Source: Rhodamnia argentea
Lineage: Eukaryota > Streptophyta > Magnoliopsida > Myrtales > Myrtaceae
NCBI RefSeq assembly: GCF_020921035.1
Contig: NC_063157.1
Location: forward strand, 23,825,015 to 23,889,014
Direction of reading: 5' to 3'
Length of the DNA: 64,000 nt
Under the pieces are notes generated by a model that searched no databases, was not told the origin of the DNA, and was given only the letters and a program-made list of their open reading frames with translations. The first letter of the stretch is position 1. The number at the start of each line of letters is the position of its first letter. Positions 37,175 to 47,920 of this stretch are shown here, one piece after another. The translations under genes were made by a program, and so were the position numbers.

Positions 37175-38407
37175 TTTTCCAGTCCGGGGTCGGTCAATAG
37201 TCAACTCGACAAGATCATGGAGACCCATCACGTCGTATTATGTGCAGAGTGGATCAGTGGAAATGGGTAAAGCCCCAAATAGGTTTCCGGGCTTGGACCA
37301 TCCGGTTAGTCCCAGGCCCTAAACCCTAAACAAGAATTGAAAATTGGACACGTGGCTAAACTCACCGGCCCATTTCCACATTTCTTAGCCTTTCAACATA
37401 AAAGTGTTGATTTTACATTGTTCTAATTTCTTTGTAACATGGGAAATTATCGTACTTCTACACGATTCAAATATCTAGATGTCATAAAGAAAATTTAAAG
37501 TAATTATCACAAAGGGCGTTTAGGAAAATTTTCAACCTTTTAAAGTACTCCACTGTGGTTGTCGAGGGCGGCCCTCACATATGGCCGTTGAGGGCAACCT
37601 CGCCTATTGCCTGCAAGGGCGGCCCTCGCCAAATTGAGTGAGGGAGACCCTCAGCGGCCCTCTCTAGTGGCCAGCCATTGCCTAAGACCGGTCACGGATG
37701 AAAAGGGAATGAAAAAAGAGAAAAATTTTGAATAATAAAAAATGTGAAGAACGAAATTACCTTGACCGGTCGGAGAGGTTAGGCCCTTCTTTTGAGACTA
37801 ATATGGCCATTTCAGGTCTTTATTTAAAGTAAGATCAACTTCAAATCTTTATTTGAAAAAATAATAACACTTCATGTTCTTATATGAAATTTTCTCTCAT
37901 TAACACGATATTACTTCTAAAAAGTAGAAGCAAATTAGGAATAAGAGACACGCTTATGTCGGTTGGGGTGGTGACATGCAATTTTTAGAATATGGGTTCC
38001 CTAGTTATGTACGAAAAGGGGGTTTCTCCGAGCAGTAATGCTTACACAAAGCTATTCCTTAATCCTTTGACTTGATCACGGATCATTGAACCATTTGATT
38101 TATTGCAACGAAGAAACTTTGATTGGATGCCAACCAAGTGATAAGAATCATCAGGATCGAAAGATGCTCCCGCTTTATTTCCATTATAAGATAACAAGTG
38201 GCCCTCGTTTCGTCCGAGATAAACACTGTATATGCATTTTGCTCATGATCTTCCCTGTTCCACCGCACCCGCAAGTCTGTGTTGCTGCTTGATAGCGCGC
38301 AGCATAAGCACGACATATCAGCAAGAGGGAGGCCATGCCTGAATTCTTCAACATATTCAGTTGGACACACATTCACTCGATACGAGTTAATTAGGATATA
38401 TTAAAGT
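37175..38407. other. Intergenic with MITE-like GC core
   Basis: Contains a telomere-like CCCTAAACCCTAAA at about 37317-37330. A block around 37540-37700 rich in ggcggccctcgc resembles the GC core of family A MITEs, but clear ends were not found. Confidence 0.45.
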
Positions 38408-39060
38408 GCAATCACATAAATGGTCATTTCACCCCTAAACTTTTAATTTGTTCAATATGATTCATTAACCTTGGCCAAATGTGCAATATCGTGTTTATGC
38501 TTTTATATAGTCAATGGTTATCTTTAAGATGTTGGTAAATATTCGATCTAGTCCGTAAATTACATAAGTATGTTTGATGTTATCCTTCCATTAATTCAAG
38601 TTAAGGGAATTTGTTGATTTAGCTTACAATCCTATACATTTGAATGCTGGACAGAAAAAATGCTACACGGGGATTATTCACGTAAGATATCCAACTCAAA
38701 TTTAAAAATGCAATAATCCTTTTAATTTCTTTAATTTGTTCAATTAGGAAAAATGACTATACATGTTATTTGATATAGTAGATTATTATACCTTGATTTT
38801 GAGTAAAGTATCTTACTGGATAATCTATGTGCAATGTTGTTTTTTTTTTTTTTTTTTTTGTGACAATCTTGAAAGCTAATTAGAAAATTCTTTTAATTTA
38901 AATTAATGGAAGGAGAATATTGCACGTTCTTATATAGTTCAATTCAGGAATTAAATTGAACATGCATCAAAAGTTTGGAAACCATATTAAACAAACTAAA
39001 ATTTCATGAACGAAATTGCGTGTTTAGCCAAAGTTCAAATACCATTTATGTCATTTTCCC
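38408..39060. mobile_element. MITE family B copy
   Basis: Left end cacataaatggtcatttcac pairs with the reverse complement of the right end (taccatttatgtcattttccc). Internal mirror motifs (ccaaatgtgcaatat on the left, attgcgtgtttagcc on the right) continue the inverted structure. It contains a ~20-base T run at 38839-38859. Non-coding. Confidence 0.6.
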
Positions 39061-39517
39061 ATATATTAACTGTTTTACGCCATCAATTATCTGACGTGAG
39101 ATTTTTTCTACCAACACAACTCATATGCACATCTCAATGCACTCTCTTTGCACTTGCTGAATAATGAGTTTCTCACGTTCCGGACTAAACTTTTTGCCCA
39201 AAGTACCACATATTTGTTGAATTTTTATCTCCATAAGTCATAAGGAAAAATTAGGAATCCTGGCAACTCTCCAGGCATGTGGATGCTGCAAATCAGAGTC
39301 ACTAAAAAGGTTCAGGTAACGTTGTTTTCAGGTTGACTTTGACTTCCCTTTGAATATACCCTCCCTTTTTCCATGGGTTGAATGCCTCCTCAGGAAAACC
39401 TCAATGATGGGAAGGAACCTGAGCTCACTTGCAGGAGAGGCATGCATGCAGGGGGCTGCTGAATTTGAGGTCAAGTTGCTTCAGAAGCTGAACTTCCCCT
39501 TGGACCTTTTTCATCCC

Positions 39518-39526
39518 TATATAAAG
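39518..39526 (+). promoter_or_regulatory. TATA box of root-cap gene
   Basis: TATATAAAG, about 80 bases upstream of the start codon at 39604, in the normal position for a plant core promoter. Confidence 0.7.
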
Positions 39527-39603
39527 AAGGGTATTGACCCCCCAAGAGAAATCATCAAAAAAGGCTCTTAGCTTGTTGAGTTTGTCTGGAGAAAAGACCA
39601 GAT

Positions 39604-41308
39604 ATGGCTAAGGCAATGGCAAGCTTGGGCATGTCCTGGATAGTCCTCTTCCTAGCTCTGGCAATGACTCAGGCAGATCCAGGTGCCAAGCAAGTGAAGT
39701 GCCAGGACAAGGACTACCCACTTTGCTACCATGTGAAGCTCTATTGTCCTGCTACTTGTCTCAGGACTTGTAAGGTGGATTGTGCTTCCTGCCTACCTGT
39801 TTGCACCAGCGGCGACGACACCGGCGACGACACCCCACCTACTCCGCGGGGTGACAACAGCGGTGACACTGGCGATGACACCCCACCGCCCCCGCCGGTG
39901 ACACATCGCTCCCCGCCGCCTCCATCCACTCCAGTCCTTGTCCCTCCCCCGCCATCCTCATCTCCCCACACCGCCACCCCCCCTCCTCCAACACCTCCGT
40001 TGCCCACCACTGTCTCTTCTCCTCCTCCCCCATCGACCACCACGCCGCCTCCTCCTCCGCCTCCATCAAGCGAAGTATCGGGAGCGAAGATAGTGAGGTG
40101 CAAGAACAGGAATTACCCTCAATGCTACGTATTGGAGCAAAGCTGCCCCAGTGCTTGTGCATCTACCTGTGAGGTTGATTGTGTGACTTGCAAGCCAGTT
40201 TGCAGTAAGTTCGTCAGTACATCCACTTTTCTCATTCCTGTTTTCCTAATTTTTGTTTGTTCTAACTTCTAGCTCTAAGCTTGCATTCACATGATACAAT
40301 GTTCTCTTCGCTCACTGTACATAGACTTGCACGAACATAAATCTCCTAAGCTGTTATCTTGAGGCCTCAAATTGTAACAAAGAAGAATACATAGGGAGTC
40401 TCAAGAATTAATGTCCTCAAAATGGGAAAGTTTGATTGTTTCAATTGATGAGATTTGGAACATGCAAATTGAAACTTTTATGACTAGTCTCTCCAAGGGT
40501 GCTAAAAAATTTCTATTGCCTAATGTGAGCAGGCTGCAACTATCCCGGCGCGGTGTGCCAGGACCCACGCTTCATCGGCGGCGACGGCATCACCTTCTAC
40601 TTCCACGGCAAGAAGAACCGTGACTTCTGCCTTGTCTCCGACTCCAACCTCCACATCAACGCGCGCTTCATCGGCCGCCGCAATGCCAATGTGCGCCGTG
40701 ACTTCACCTGGGTCCAGTCCCTTGGTATCCTCTTCGGCTCCCACAACCTCTTCCTCGGCGCGCTCAAGACCTCAGCTTGGGACGATGCTGCCGACCGCCT
40801 CTCCCTCTACCTTGACGGCGCCCCCATCGCCCTCCCTCAACGCGAGGGCGCCTCGTGGCACTCCAAGACCACCCCACGCATCTCATTCACAAGGTACCGC
40901 GACACAAACGCTATCGAAATCGAAGTGGAGAAGAACTTCAAAATCAAGGCCATGGTCGTCCCGATCACCCGGAAGGACTCGTTGATCCACAACTACGGAA
41001 TAACCGACGAAGATTGCTTCGCTCACTTGGACTTGAGCTTCAAGTTCTACGCATTGAGCGGCGACGTGAGCGGCGTCCTGGGGCAGACCTACGCGAGGAA
41101 CTACGTAAGCAGGGCCAAGATGGGCGTCGCGATGCCAGTGCTGGGAGGCGAGAGGGAGTTCGCATCGTCAGGCCTTTTCACCGCCGACTGCGCGGCATCC
41201 CGGTTCGTCGGCCAGTTGGCGCCGTGGAACTCGACCGAGAGTTTTGAGTACGCTGACCTCGAGTGCGCTGGCGGAGTAGAGGACCGCGGAGTCGTGTGCA
41301 AGAGATAA
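39604..41308 (+). CDS. Secreted root-cap family protein with proline-rich hinge
   Basis: Two exons, 39604-40204 and 40533-41308, encode 458 residues. Order of parts: a hydrophobic signal peptide (about 1-25, ending near MTQADP); Cys-rich module 1 (about 30-67, YPLCYH...CPATCLRTCKVDC); an extensin-like Pro/Ser/Thr hinge (about 70-155); Cys-rich module 2 (about 160-200, YPQCYV...CPSACASTCEVDC); then after the intron a root-cap domain (about 200-458, CNYPGAVCQDPRFIGGDG..., FYFHGKK, SLGILFG). The two Cys modules are clearly a duplication. Root-cap family proteins are plant proteins first noted in root caps; I infer a cell-wall location from the signal peptide and hinge. The Gly-rich frame on the other strand is a shadow of the hinge. 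Exon 2 is very GC-rich. Confidence 0.88.
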
Positions 41309-41536
41309 ATATGCGTAAAATCACTCCTCGATCTCTCAGTCTATTATACGTGCAAAGTTATATGCAATTATGCAGCTTCTGTTGTTAATTTGATACAATA
41401 AGGTCCAGAGCGAGATACATGGTGGGGTGAATTATGCCCTCTCTGGCCAGCTTCCATTCTATATGTATCTGTTCATTTCTCCTAATGTAACTCTTTGCAA
41501 CAAGTGAACGAGTGAATATAGAGAAAGTGCATTTTG

Positions 41537-41989
41537 TGTTGAATATCTAAATTCGATCCTATCAACGATGCAAGAAAGTAATGGAAATTTGCACAACACA
41601 AGAATTTACGTGGTTCGGCAGCGGAGATGTTCCGCCTACCTACGTCCACGGGGAGATGAGATCTGTTTCACTAATAACGTAGAAAAGTGTACAACTGCTC
41701 TTTCTCACACCCTCTTTATATCATAGAGACTTGTTTCGTCCTAAATATATATAGCGAAATCCTACATGGCACAAATTACAAAATTGCCCACATAGTCTAA
41801 AATATTTAATTTTCCCATAGAAATCATTCTATAACCGAACATAAAACGCCTCCGGCGGCTCGGGGGCGCCGCCCCCACGACCCCGCCGGGGCGGCCCCCC
41901 CGGACCCCCGTGCTATCCCGTCGCATGGGGCCTTTTGGAACCGCCTCATAATCTCTTGGATAACAAAATACAAGACATCAGCCTCAACA
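41537..41989. mobile_element. Solo LTR (LTR retrotransposon fossil), 0.45 kb
   Basis: Begins TGTTGA and ends TCAACA, perfect short inverted ends. It is flanked by TTTTG on both sides (41532-41536 and 41990-41994). The motif acgtggttcggcag and the very GC-rich patch near 41855-41915 are typical of Ty1/Copia LTRs of eudicots as I recall them. No internal region remains. It lies about 230 bases past the stop of the root-cap gene, possibly within or just beyond its transcript end. Confidence 0.8.
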
Positions 41990-42006
41990 TTTTGTGTTAT
42001 CTACTT

Positions 42007-42585
42007 GGGAAAATTTATTTAAAAAGTCCTAAATTTTTTGCAATTTTACCGGCCCTAAACTTTTTAAGTTTATTAATTCAGTCATAAATCTTTTCAGCTT
42101 GCCAATTCGGTCAATCGAAAATAGATGTGAATGCCGACCGTCCTATGTATTGCCGACGTTGAAGTGAAAATATTTTAAATTTTTTAACTTTTTTAATTTT
42201 TAATTTTTTTATGTTTTCCTTTTTCCTTTTCTTTTTTTCCTCCGGCCTCAACCTCCGCCAATGTTAGGGGAGGGCGGCCCTTGCCGCCTTAGGCGACATC
42301 GACCCTCCAATGAGGCTAGCGGAGGGAAACAAAAAAGGGAAAAAGAAAAAAAATAGTAAATAACAAAAAATATTAAAATATTATTAAAAATTGTCCACTC
42401 GGTGCCAATAGTGTAATGTAAGATGGTCGCATTCACGTCAACGATTTTCTGTCGATGTGACTAAATTGACAAAAGGTAAAAAGATATGTCAATATGACTA
42501 AATTGACAAAAGGTAAAAAGATTTATGACTCAATCGATAAAATTCAGAATTGAATTGATAAAAATGTAAAAATATGCTTCTCTCA
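42007..42585. mobile_element. MITE family A copy
   Basis: Starts gggaaaattt and carries the family motifs (cctaaactttttaa, caattcggtcaat) with mirror versions near the right end (gaattgataaaaatg). The centre is T-rich then GC-rich (gggcggcccttgccgcc, about 42269-42285) then A-rich. Non-coding; ends approximate. Confidence 0.6.
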
Positions 42586-42967
42586 CGATCTTATCGGGAA
42601 CAATATAATCTCAACCGTAGATCCATATACCATCACCGCGTATTTTACATAAAGCACTCACCGATTAGAGTATCGTGTGGTTAAAAATAATTAAAAATAA
42701 TTATTAGATTGCCAGGTTAGCGACTTCCAAAATGTAATAGGTTTAGAATTTTTTTTTCTTTTGACAATTTTCCATTCTTTGGCACGAGTGAATCTAAACC
42801 ACATGTCTAATTCATTTTCCTTTAATCATATACACCATCTTCCTCATGCAGTTCACAATTCGCATAGCCATATAGCGCAGTCAAAGGAGGGGTTGGTTAG
42901 TGACCTTTATATACAAAAATGTTAATCAGAGTCCTTATTTAGACTGCACACCCACAATAGTCTCTCC
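42586..42967. other. Intergenic / 3' flank of CYP94C
   Basis: AT-rich, nothing recognised beyond the likely 3' UTR of the P450 gene. Confidence 0.4.
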
Positions 42968-44497
42968 TCATCCCGTTGAAGCGACTGATCTCTCTTCAAT
43001 CACCACCGGCAACCCCCCTCTGATGGTGGCGGTGAGCCCGGGCGCGAAGCGGGGCCCGCAATGACCGTTTGCGACCTGGACATCGAACCGCCGGACCAGG
43101 GCGAGCGCGACGGTCTTCATCTCCACCAGGGCCATCTCCTTGCCCAGGCAAACCCGAACCCCGGCCTGGAATACCGGGTACTTGTACGGGCTCTCGGGTG
43201 AGAAGACCCCGCCCCTAGTCAGCCACCGCCGTGGCCTGAACTCGAGGCAGTCCGGGCCCCACAGCCCCTCCATCCGGCCCATGGCGTACGGGTGGTACGT
43301 GACCCTCGTCCCCTTCTTGACCCACGTCGCGTCCGGCAACACGTCGTCGTCCTGCGCGTACTTGGAATCGAACTGGACCGGCGGGAACAGCCTCATGCAC
43401 TCGTACAGAGCCGCTTGCAAGTAGTGCATCTTGCGCATCTGGTCGAAGCTCGCGAGGCCGTCGCTGGTCTGGCCCAGGACCCGGTCCGATTCCTCCCTTA
43501 TGGCGTCCCTGACCTCTGGGTTCTGCGACAGCAGCCAGAAGAAGCTGGTCAACCCGGACGCCACCGTGTCGCGCCCCGCCAGAAGGAAGCTCACGACGAT
43601 GTCCCTCAAGTACTTATCGTCGTCGATGGTTGTCATGAATCTCGATAGAAGATCGTTGTGATCTTTCGAAGGACCCATTTCTCGCTTTTGCTTGATCACC
43701 CCGTCAGCGAGGGCGTTGATTGTCTTGATGGCCTCCCTGAGCCTCCTCTCGCTGCCGACGTTGAGCAGCCGCTTGATTCTCCAGACCAGTGGCGAAGGGC
43801 TCATCGCCCGCTCTGCTGACAGCCTCGACGCCGCATCGAACGCCTCTGCAAACTCCGACACAGGCAGCGACAGATTCAGGCAGCCCGGGTCCAACCCGAA
43901 CGAGAACTTACATATGCTGTCGAAAGAGAAACGTCTGAATACGTCCTGCAAATCCAAAACGCCGTCATCTTTCCCGCAGACCGACGACAACAGCGGGACG
44001 AGGCGGTTCTTTATCTCCGACGCCACGACCTCAAAAGCGTACGCGCGTATCGACACGCTCCCGAGCTCCAGGCTGGCCATCTTCCTCTGAAACATCCACG
44101 AATCGCCGTCGACGTTGAAGATCCCTCGGCCCAGGAGGTCGCCTAGGATGGCGGAGAAGGGCTTGCCCTTGGGGTAGTTGTCGAACCTCGTGCGGAGCAT
44201 GTGCTCGACGTTGTCCGGGTTCGCGGTGACGACGTTGCCGAGGACGTGGACGTGGATGGTCCCGGTGGGGGACTTCCGGAGGAGGTGGGTGTACCAGTCG
44301 CAGAGGTTGTCGAACTCCTTGGTCCAGCTCGCGCTCAAGTATGCCGCGCACACGTCGCAGCCGCAGAGCGGCTTGAGCCTGAAGACGTAGATCAAGAACG
44401 AGAAGACGGAGAAGAGGAGGGTGAAGGAGAGGAAGAGGAGGAAGAAGGTGGTCTGGACGGACTGGAAAAGGCAAGAAGAGGAAGACCCAGACTCCAT
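42968..44497 (-). CDS. CYP94C1: Cytochrome P450, CYP94C1-like
   Basis: Intronless, 509 residues. Anchored in the ER by the N-terminal hydrophobic helix (about 13-40). Motifs: I-helix AGRDT in FLLAGRDTVASG, ExxR as YECMR, the PERF-region FRPRRW, and the heme loop FQAGVRVCLGKE with the ligand at about Cys450. The stretches SPTGTIHVHVLGN, NYPKGKPFSAILGDLLGRG and FQRKMASLELGSVS match CYP94C1 closely from memory. In Arabidopsis that enzyme oxidises 12-hydroxy-jasmonoyl-isoleucine to the 12-carboxy form, switching off the hormone. The subfamily is likely; the exact substrate is inferred. Open frames on the opposite strand are shadows of its high GC3. The promoter carries a TATA box and two G-boxes. 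Confidence 0.88.
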   Translation of the reverse strand: MESGSSSSCLFQSVQTTFFLLFLSFTLLFSVFSFLIYVFRLKPLCGCDVCAAYLSASWTKEFDNLCDWYTHLLRKSPTGTIHVHVLGNVVTANPDNVEHMLRTRFDNYPKGKPFSAILGDLLGRGIFNVDGDSWMFQRKMASLELGSVSIRAYAFEVVASEIKNRLVPLLSSVCGKDDGVLDLQDVFRRFSFDSICKFSFGLDPGCLNLSLPVSEFAEAFDAASRLSAERAMSPSPLVWRIKRLLNVGSERRLREAIKTINALADGVIKQKREMGPSKDHNDLLSRFMTTIDDDKYLRDIVVSFLLAGRDTVASGLTSFFWLLSQNPEVRDAIREESDRVLGQTSDGLASFDQMRKMHYLQAALYECMRLFPPVQFDSKYAQDDDVLPDATWVKKGTRVTYHPYAMGRMEGLWGPDCLEFRPRRWLTRGGVFSPESPYKYPVFQAGVRVCLGKEMALVEMKTVALALVRRFDVQVANGHCGPRFAPGLTATIRGGLPVVIEERSVASTG

Positions 44498-44601
44498 TTT
44501 TTCTGTTGGCTCTCTCTATCTCTCTCTCTCTTGAACTTAAAATTGCAGACAGAGGGAGGACGCTGGAGAGTGGAGTGAGGAAAGGGGGAGGAAGCTGAGG
44601 G

Positions 44602-44612
44602 ATTTATATAGC
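44602..44612 (-). promoter_or_regulatory. TATA box of CYP94C gene
   Basis: GCTATATAAAT on the minus strand, about 105 bases upstream of the ATG at 44497. Confidence 0.7.
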
Positions 44613-44753
44613 GGTCGGGGAATTGAGACTGATCAGCGGTAAGCGGTCGCTTTCAACCCTTTCTGTGGTTAGCTCTGGTTTCGGGAGACTTATCGGAACA
44701 GGGGCGAGAGATAGACGACAGAGCAGGCTTCCTGGGGAACAGACAACGAACAA

Positions 44754-44813
44754 CACGTGCTTGAAATATCGACACATTTCTGAAATCGCCGAAGTGGCCT
44801 CTCGCATCACGTG
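44754..44813 (-). promoter_or_regulatory. Pair of G-boxes upstream of CYP94C gene
   Basis: Two CACGTG hexamers at 44754-44759 and 44808-44813, 54 bases apart and about 150-200 bases upstream of the TATA box. CACGTG is the preferred site of MYC2-type bHLH factors, which drive jasmonate-responsive genes including CYP94 members in Arabidopsis. The sites are seen directly; jasmonate control is inferred. Confidence 0.6.
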
Positions 44814-44919
44814 CTCCAAATGCCGAGAGTCGACTCCCAAGTTGGGGGGGAGCTCTAGAAGATGACAACTTTGACAACTTGGATACAACTCTCCCTCCCT
44901 TTCCTCAAGCTCTATCTCT

Positions 44920-45088
44920 CATGTCGGCCCAACCAATCAAAAGGCAGGCTAAATGGCATAAATCATTCTTAAATTTTCGCTCAATATGGAATATGATTTT
45001 TCTTATGTCGGCCCAACCAATCCAAGAGGAAAGTTAGATGATATAAGTCATTCTTAAATTTTCGCCCAATATGGAATATAATCTTTTG
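44920..45088. repeat. 85-bp tandem duplication
   Basis: Two units begin atgtcggcccaaccaatc at about 44920 and 45005 and share cattcttaaattttcgc and caatatggaatat. They sit at the left edge of the family B MITE. Confidence 0.7.
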
Positions 45089-45216
45089 AATTTTAAATTT
45101 ATTCAATGTTGATTTCTAAAAGTTTTAGTTCAATATGTAATATCATTCATGAACTTTTAATTTGTTCAATATGATCCGTGGACTTTTGATATATGTACAA
45201 TTTAGTCCATTGATTG

Positions 45217-45631
45217 GGGAAAAGTGTAAAAAAAAAAGTTATAATTTGCATTTGTGTCAATTCAGTACTAAACATTTTATTAGTGCGAATTCAGTCCTAT
45301 ATATTTTGCATTTGTGCCAATTGAGTCCATCCTGTCAATTTTGACCCAAAATCAATAACGTGCATGCCGGTTGTCCTACATGATACTGTCGACACTGAAG
45401 TGGGCATTTTCTAATTTTATTTTAGTATTTTAATAAATATTTTATTTTTATTCTTTTTCTTTTCTATGCATTTTTATTTATTAAGGGTTGGCGGCCCTCG
45501 CTTGGGGCTGGCGGTGGTCGACCGGTGACCCTTGCCTGGCCAGAGCCCACGAGGGCATCACAGTCCTCATCCGCCCTCAATAAAAAGAAAAAAAGCGAGT
45601 ACATAAAAGAAAGAGAATAAAAGGAAAAAAT

Positions 45632-45668
<37 letters not shown>

Positions 45669-45852
45669 GCCCACGTTAGCACCGAATGTGCCACGTGGGA
45701 CGATTTGTGCTCACGTTAGCAATTTCCTACCAAATCTAGCTGTATAGACTCAATTGACACAAATGCAAAATGTTTAAACTATATTGGCACCAATAAAAGA
45801 TTTGGGACTGAATTGACACAAATACTAGTTTGGTATTTTTTCACACTTTTCC
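45217..45852. mobile_element. MITE family A copy nested in family B
   Basis: Left end gggaaaagtgtaaaaaa pairs with the reverse complement of the right end (tttttcacacttttcc). Mirror motifs tgtgtcaattcagtac / gactgaattgacaca lie just inside. The GC core near 45486-45575 again has ggcggccctcgc. An (AT)n tract at 45627-45666 lies in the right half. Confidence 0.65.
45627..45666. repeat. (AT)n microsatellite
   Basis: About 38 bases of alternating A and T inside the family A MITE. Confidence 0.85.
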
Positions 45853-46060
45853 TCGTGTTGTCATTCTATTAACTAAAAGTTCATGGAGTAGACTGAAAAT
45901 TTATAAAAAAAAAATCCATGGATGCATTGAACAAATCGAAAGTTGAAGGACGACATCGCATGTTGGTTAAAGTTGATGGATCATATTGAACAAATTTAAA
46001 GTTCGGGAACCACGTTGTACATTGATCAAAATTCAGGAACCATTTGTATCATTATCATCA

Positions 46061-47920
46061 AACGGAATATACAAAAATTGATTATTATCTTTGAAAGCAC
46101 ATGCGTGACCCATAACAACAATCTCACGATGTTCGATACGCGATCCGATCAATCCATTGTCCCTTTTGCGGTTTTGCCAAACGAATAAACCTTAACCAGA
46201 GCTTCCGATCCGAGCTATCCGTCCCCGATCCATGCCGAATCCGATCATGCCACGGCGCCTTTACGACCGCATATACACAGATATTGTGCATGCGCTAAAA
46301 TCGTTCAGCTATAGGTCTAAAATCATCTATTTTTTTCAACCTGCGCCGCCAGCCACACAACCAACCCCCCCGCTTTCCTTCCTATTTCCTCGTGAAAGCA
46401 GTGGCATGTGTTTCTAGAAAAGAGATGGTCGAAAGACGGATCGACATGGATTGGAATTCGTAGGTAGGGACCGGTCGGCTCGCTAGTCCCCGCCGTTTTT
46501 ATGTGCAACCCGCCGTTGGTCTTCCCCGCACGGCATCTCCTTTCCTTGACGGCCTCTTCACATCCCTAAAACATCACCACGACCCTCCGCACTTTTTTTC
46601 TTAATTGGGATCAGATTGTCATTAGTGCCGTAGGATTATGAACTGAGATCCTCCCGATTAATGAAAATCGACCCCGCAATCACGTGCCGAATTAGGGTTC
46701 CGATTTCTCGAGCACACGGATTCCTGCGATCTCGCGACGAGCTCGATTCGGTGAACCGCGCCTCGAATGTTTGACGACAAAGGTTTTCGACTGCACTAGG
46801 TCCTAATTTTGTTCATCACGTGGGCTCACGGACGGCAATTTAATCGATCGTTTTCTTTGTGGATGTAAAGCTGCTACTAAGTAGTCTAGCCTGATACACG
46901 CTGCAATAAATGATCAATTTGTCAAAAGGGATTGGATCTCCTAAATATTCAATTGAGTGCGTGCTTAACAAAACTAACAAGTTGTCAAAAATGACAGACT
47001 ATAGCACGTGCGAAATAAATGTCGCGCATAACCCATTTGGCAAGAGGAGCTATGGATTCAAATTTGCACTCATTGATTGCTTATTTAGCAAAGAAAACGA
47101 GATTAATCACCAAAACGGAAAAAAAATCGTTGGTTCGAAGGATGTCATTCATTCATAAATTTACTAATTTTATTAGTTTAGTCATAAATCTTTGTGCGAA
47201 ATTCCGAGGCAATCGTTTCAATTGATTTTCGTCCGGAATCGCCGAAGTGATAACGTGCCATAGAAATGATCGACACCGATTGGATCGTCACATTATTGAT
47301 TTCCGACGAAAGTTGATTAGAATGACTATATTGAAATTTCATGTAAAAATTTAGGATAAATTGATCGAATCCAAACGTTTATGATCGATCGGGTAATTTT
47401 CCTCGTAAAAAAAGAAAACAAATCACGCAAGTTGCCGTGTCCATTGACCTGATAAGTTGAGCAAAATCAATTGCTCCCTGGCCTCGGTGCTCGAGAGAAT
47501 CGCCGTCCCACTGGGCACCGATTCAACGCCCAAGGTAAATAATTATAGTAATGAACCAACTTGAAAACATCTTTGGCACTTTCTTGGTTGCGGGTCGGCC
47601 CGATTCACTTTTCGAGAATCATAGTTTAGTACAAGAATCGAATATTTATCTCTCTTCTAACTGCCGAGGCATTGTCCGCACAAGTGCCACCAGAGAAATT
47701 CTCAATATTTTGTTCACGACTCCCTACAAGCAAATAACTATCAAATCCCTCGACACATTAGAAAACAAGATGTGGATGATCGCTATCGAATCCGTGATGG
47801 AATAAAGAATTGTGGGCATTGGAGGGTGGATTAGTGTTCTAACTCTTTCAAATGATATGTTCTGGTTTTCAGATAGAGAGAGAGAAAGAGGACGTCGCAT
47901 TAAGCGAGGAGAGCAATGTG
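46061..47920. other. Intergenic, nothing clear
   Basis: No gene recognised. The segment 47155-47402 has weak similarity to family A MITE arms (agtcataaatct at the left, taattttcctcg at the right) without the GC core. An 84-codon frame at 47551-47805 has no recognisable family. Confidence 0.4.

Larger units (their letters stand above)
44945..46060. mobile_element. MITE family B copy split by a family A MITE
   Basis: The left arm (to about 45216) has aatttgttcaatatgatcc-type motifs. The mirror arm (about 45853-46060: gatcatattgaacaaattt, ggaaccatttgtatcattatc) follows after the nested family A element. The arrangement shows family B landed first. Ends approximate. Confidence 0.55.

Noticed and set aside
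37317-37330. Telomere-like CCCTAAACCCTAAA as an interstitial telomere
   Set aside because: Only two units. Such short stretches are common in plant DNA and no gene start lies nearby to make it a telo-box.
39741-40162. Glycine-rich frames opposite the root-cap gene
   Set aside because: Complement of the proline-rich hinge of a well-supported gene.
43140-44578. Several plus-strand and alternative minus-strand frames across the P450
   Set aside because: Shadows produced by the high GC3 of the intact CYP94C reading frame.
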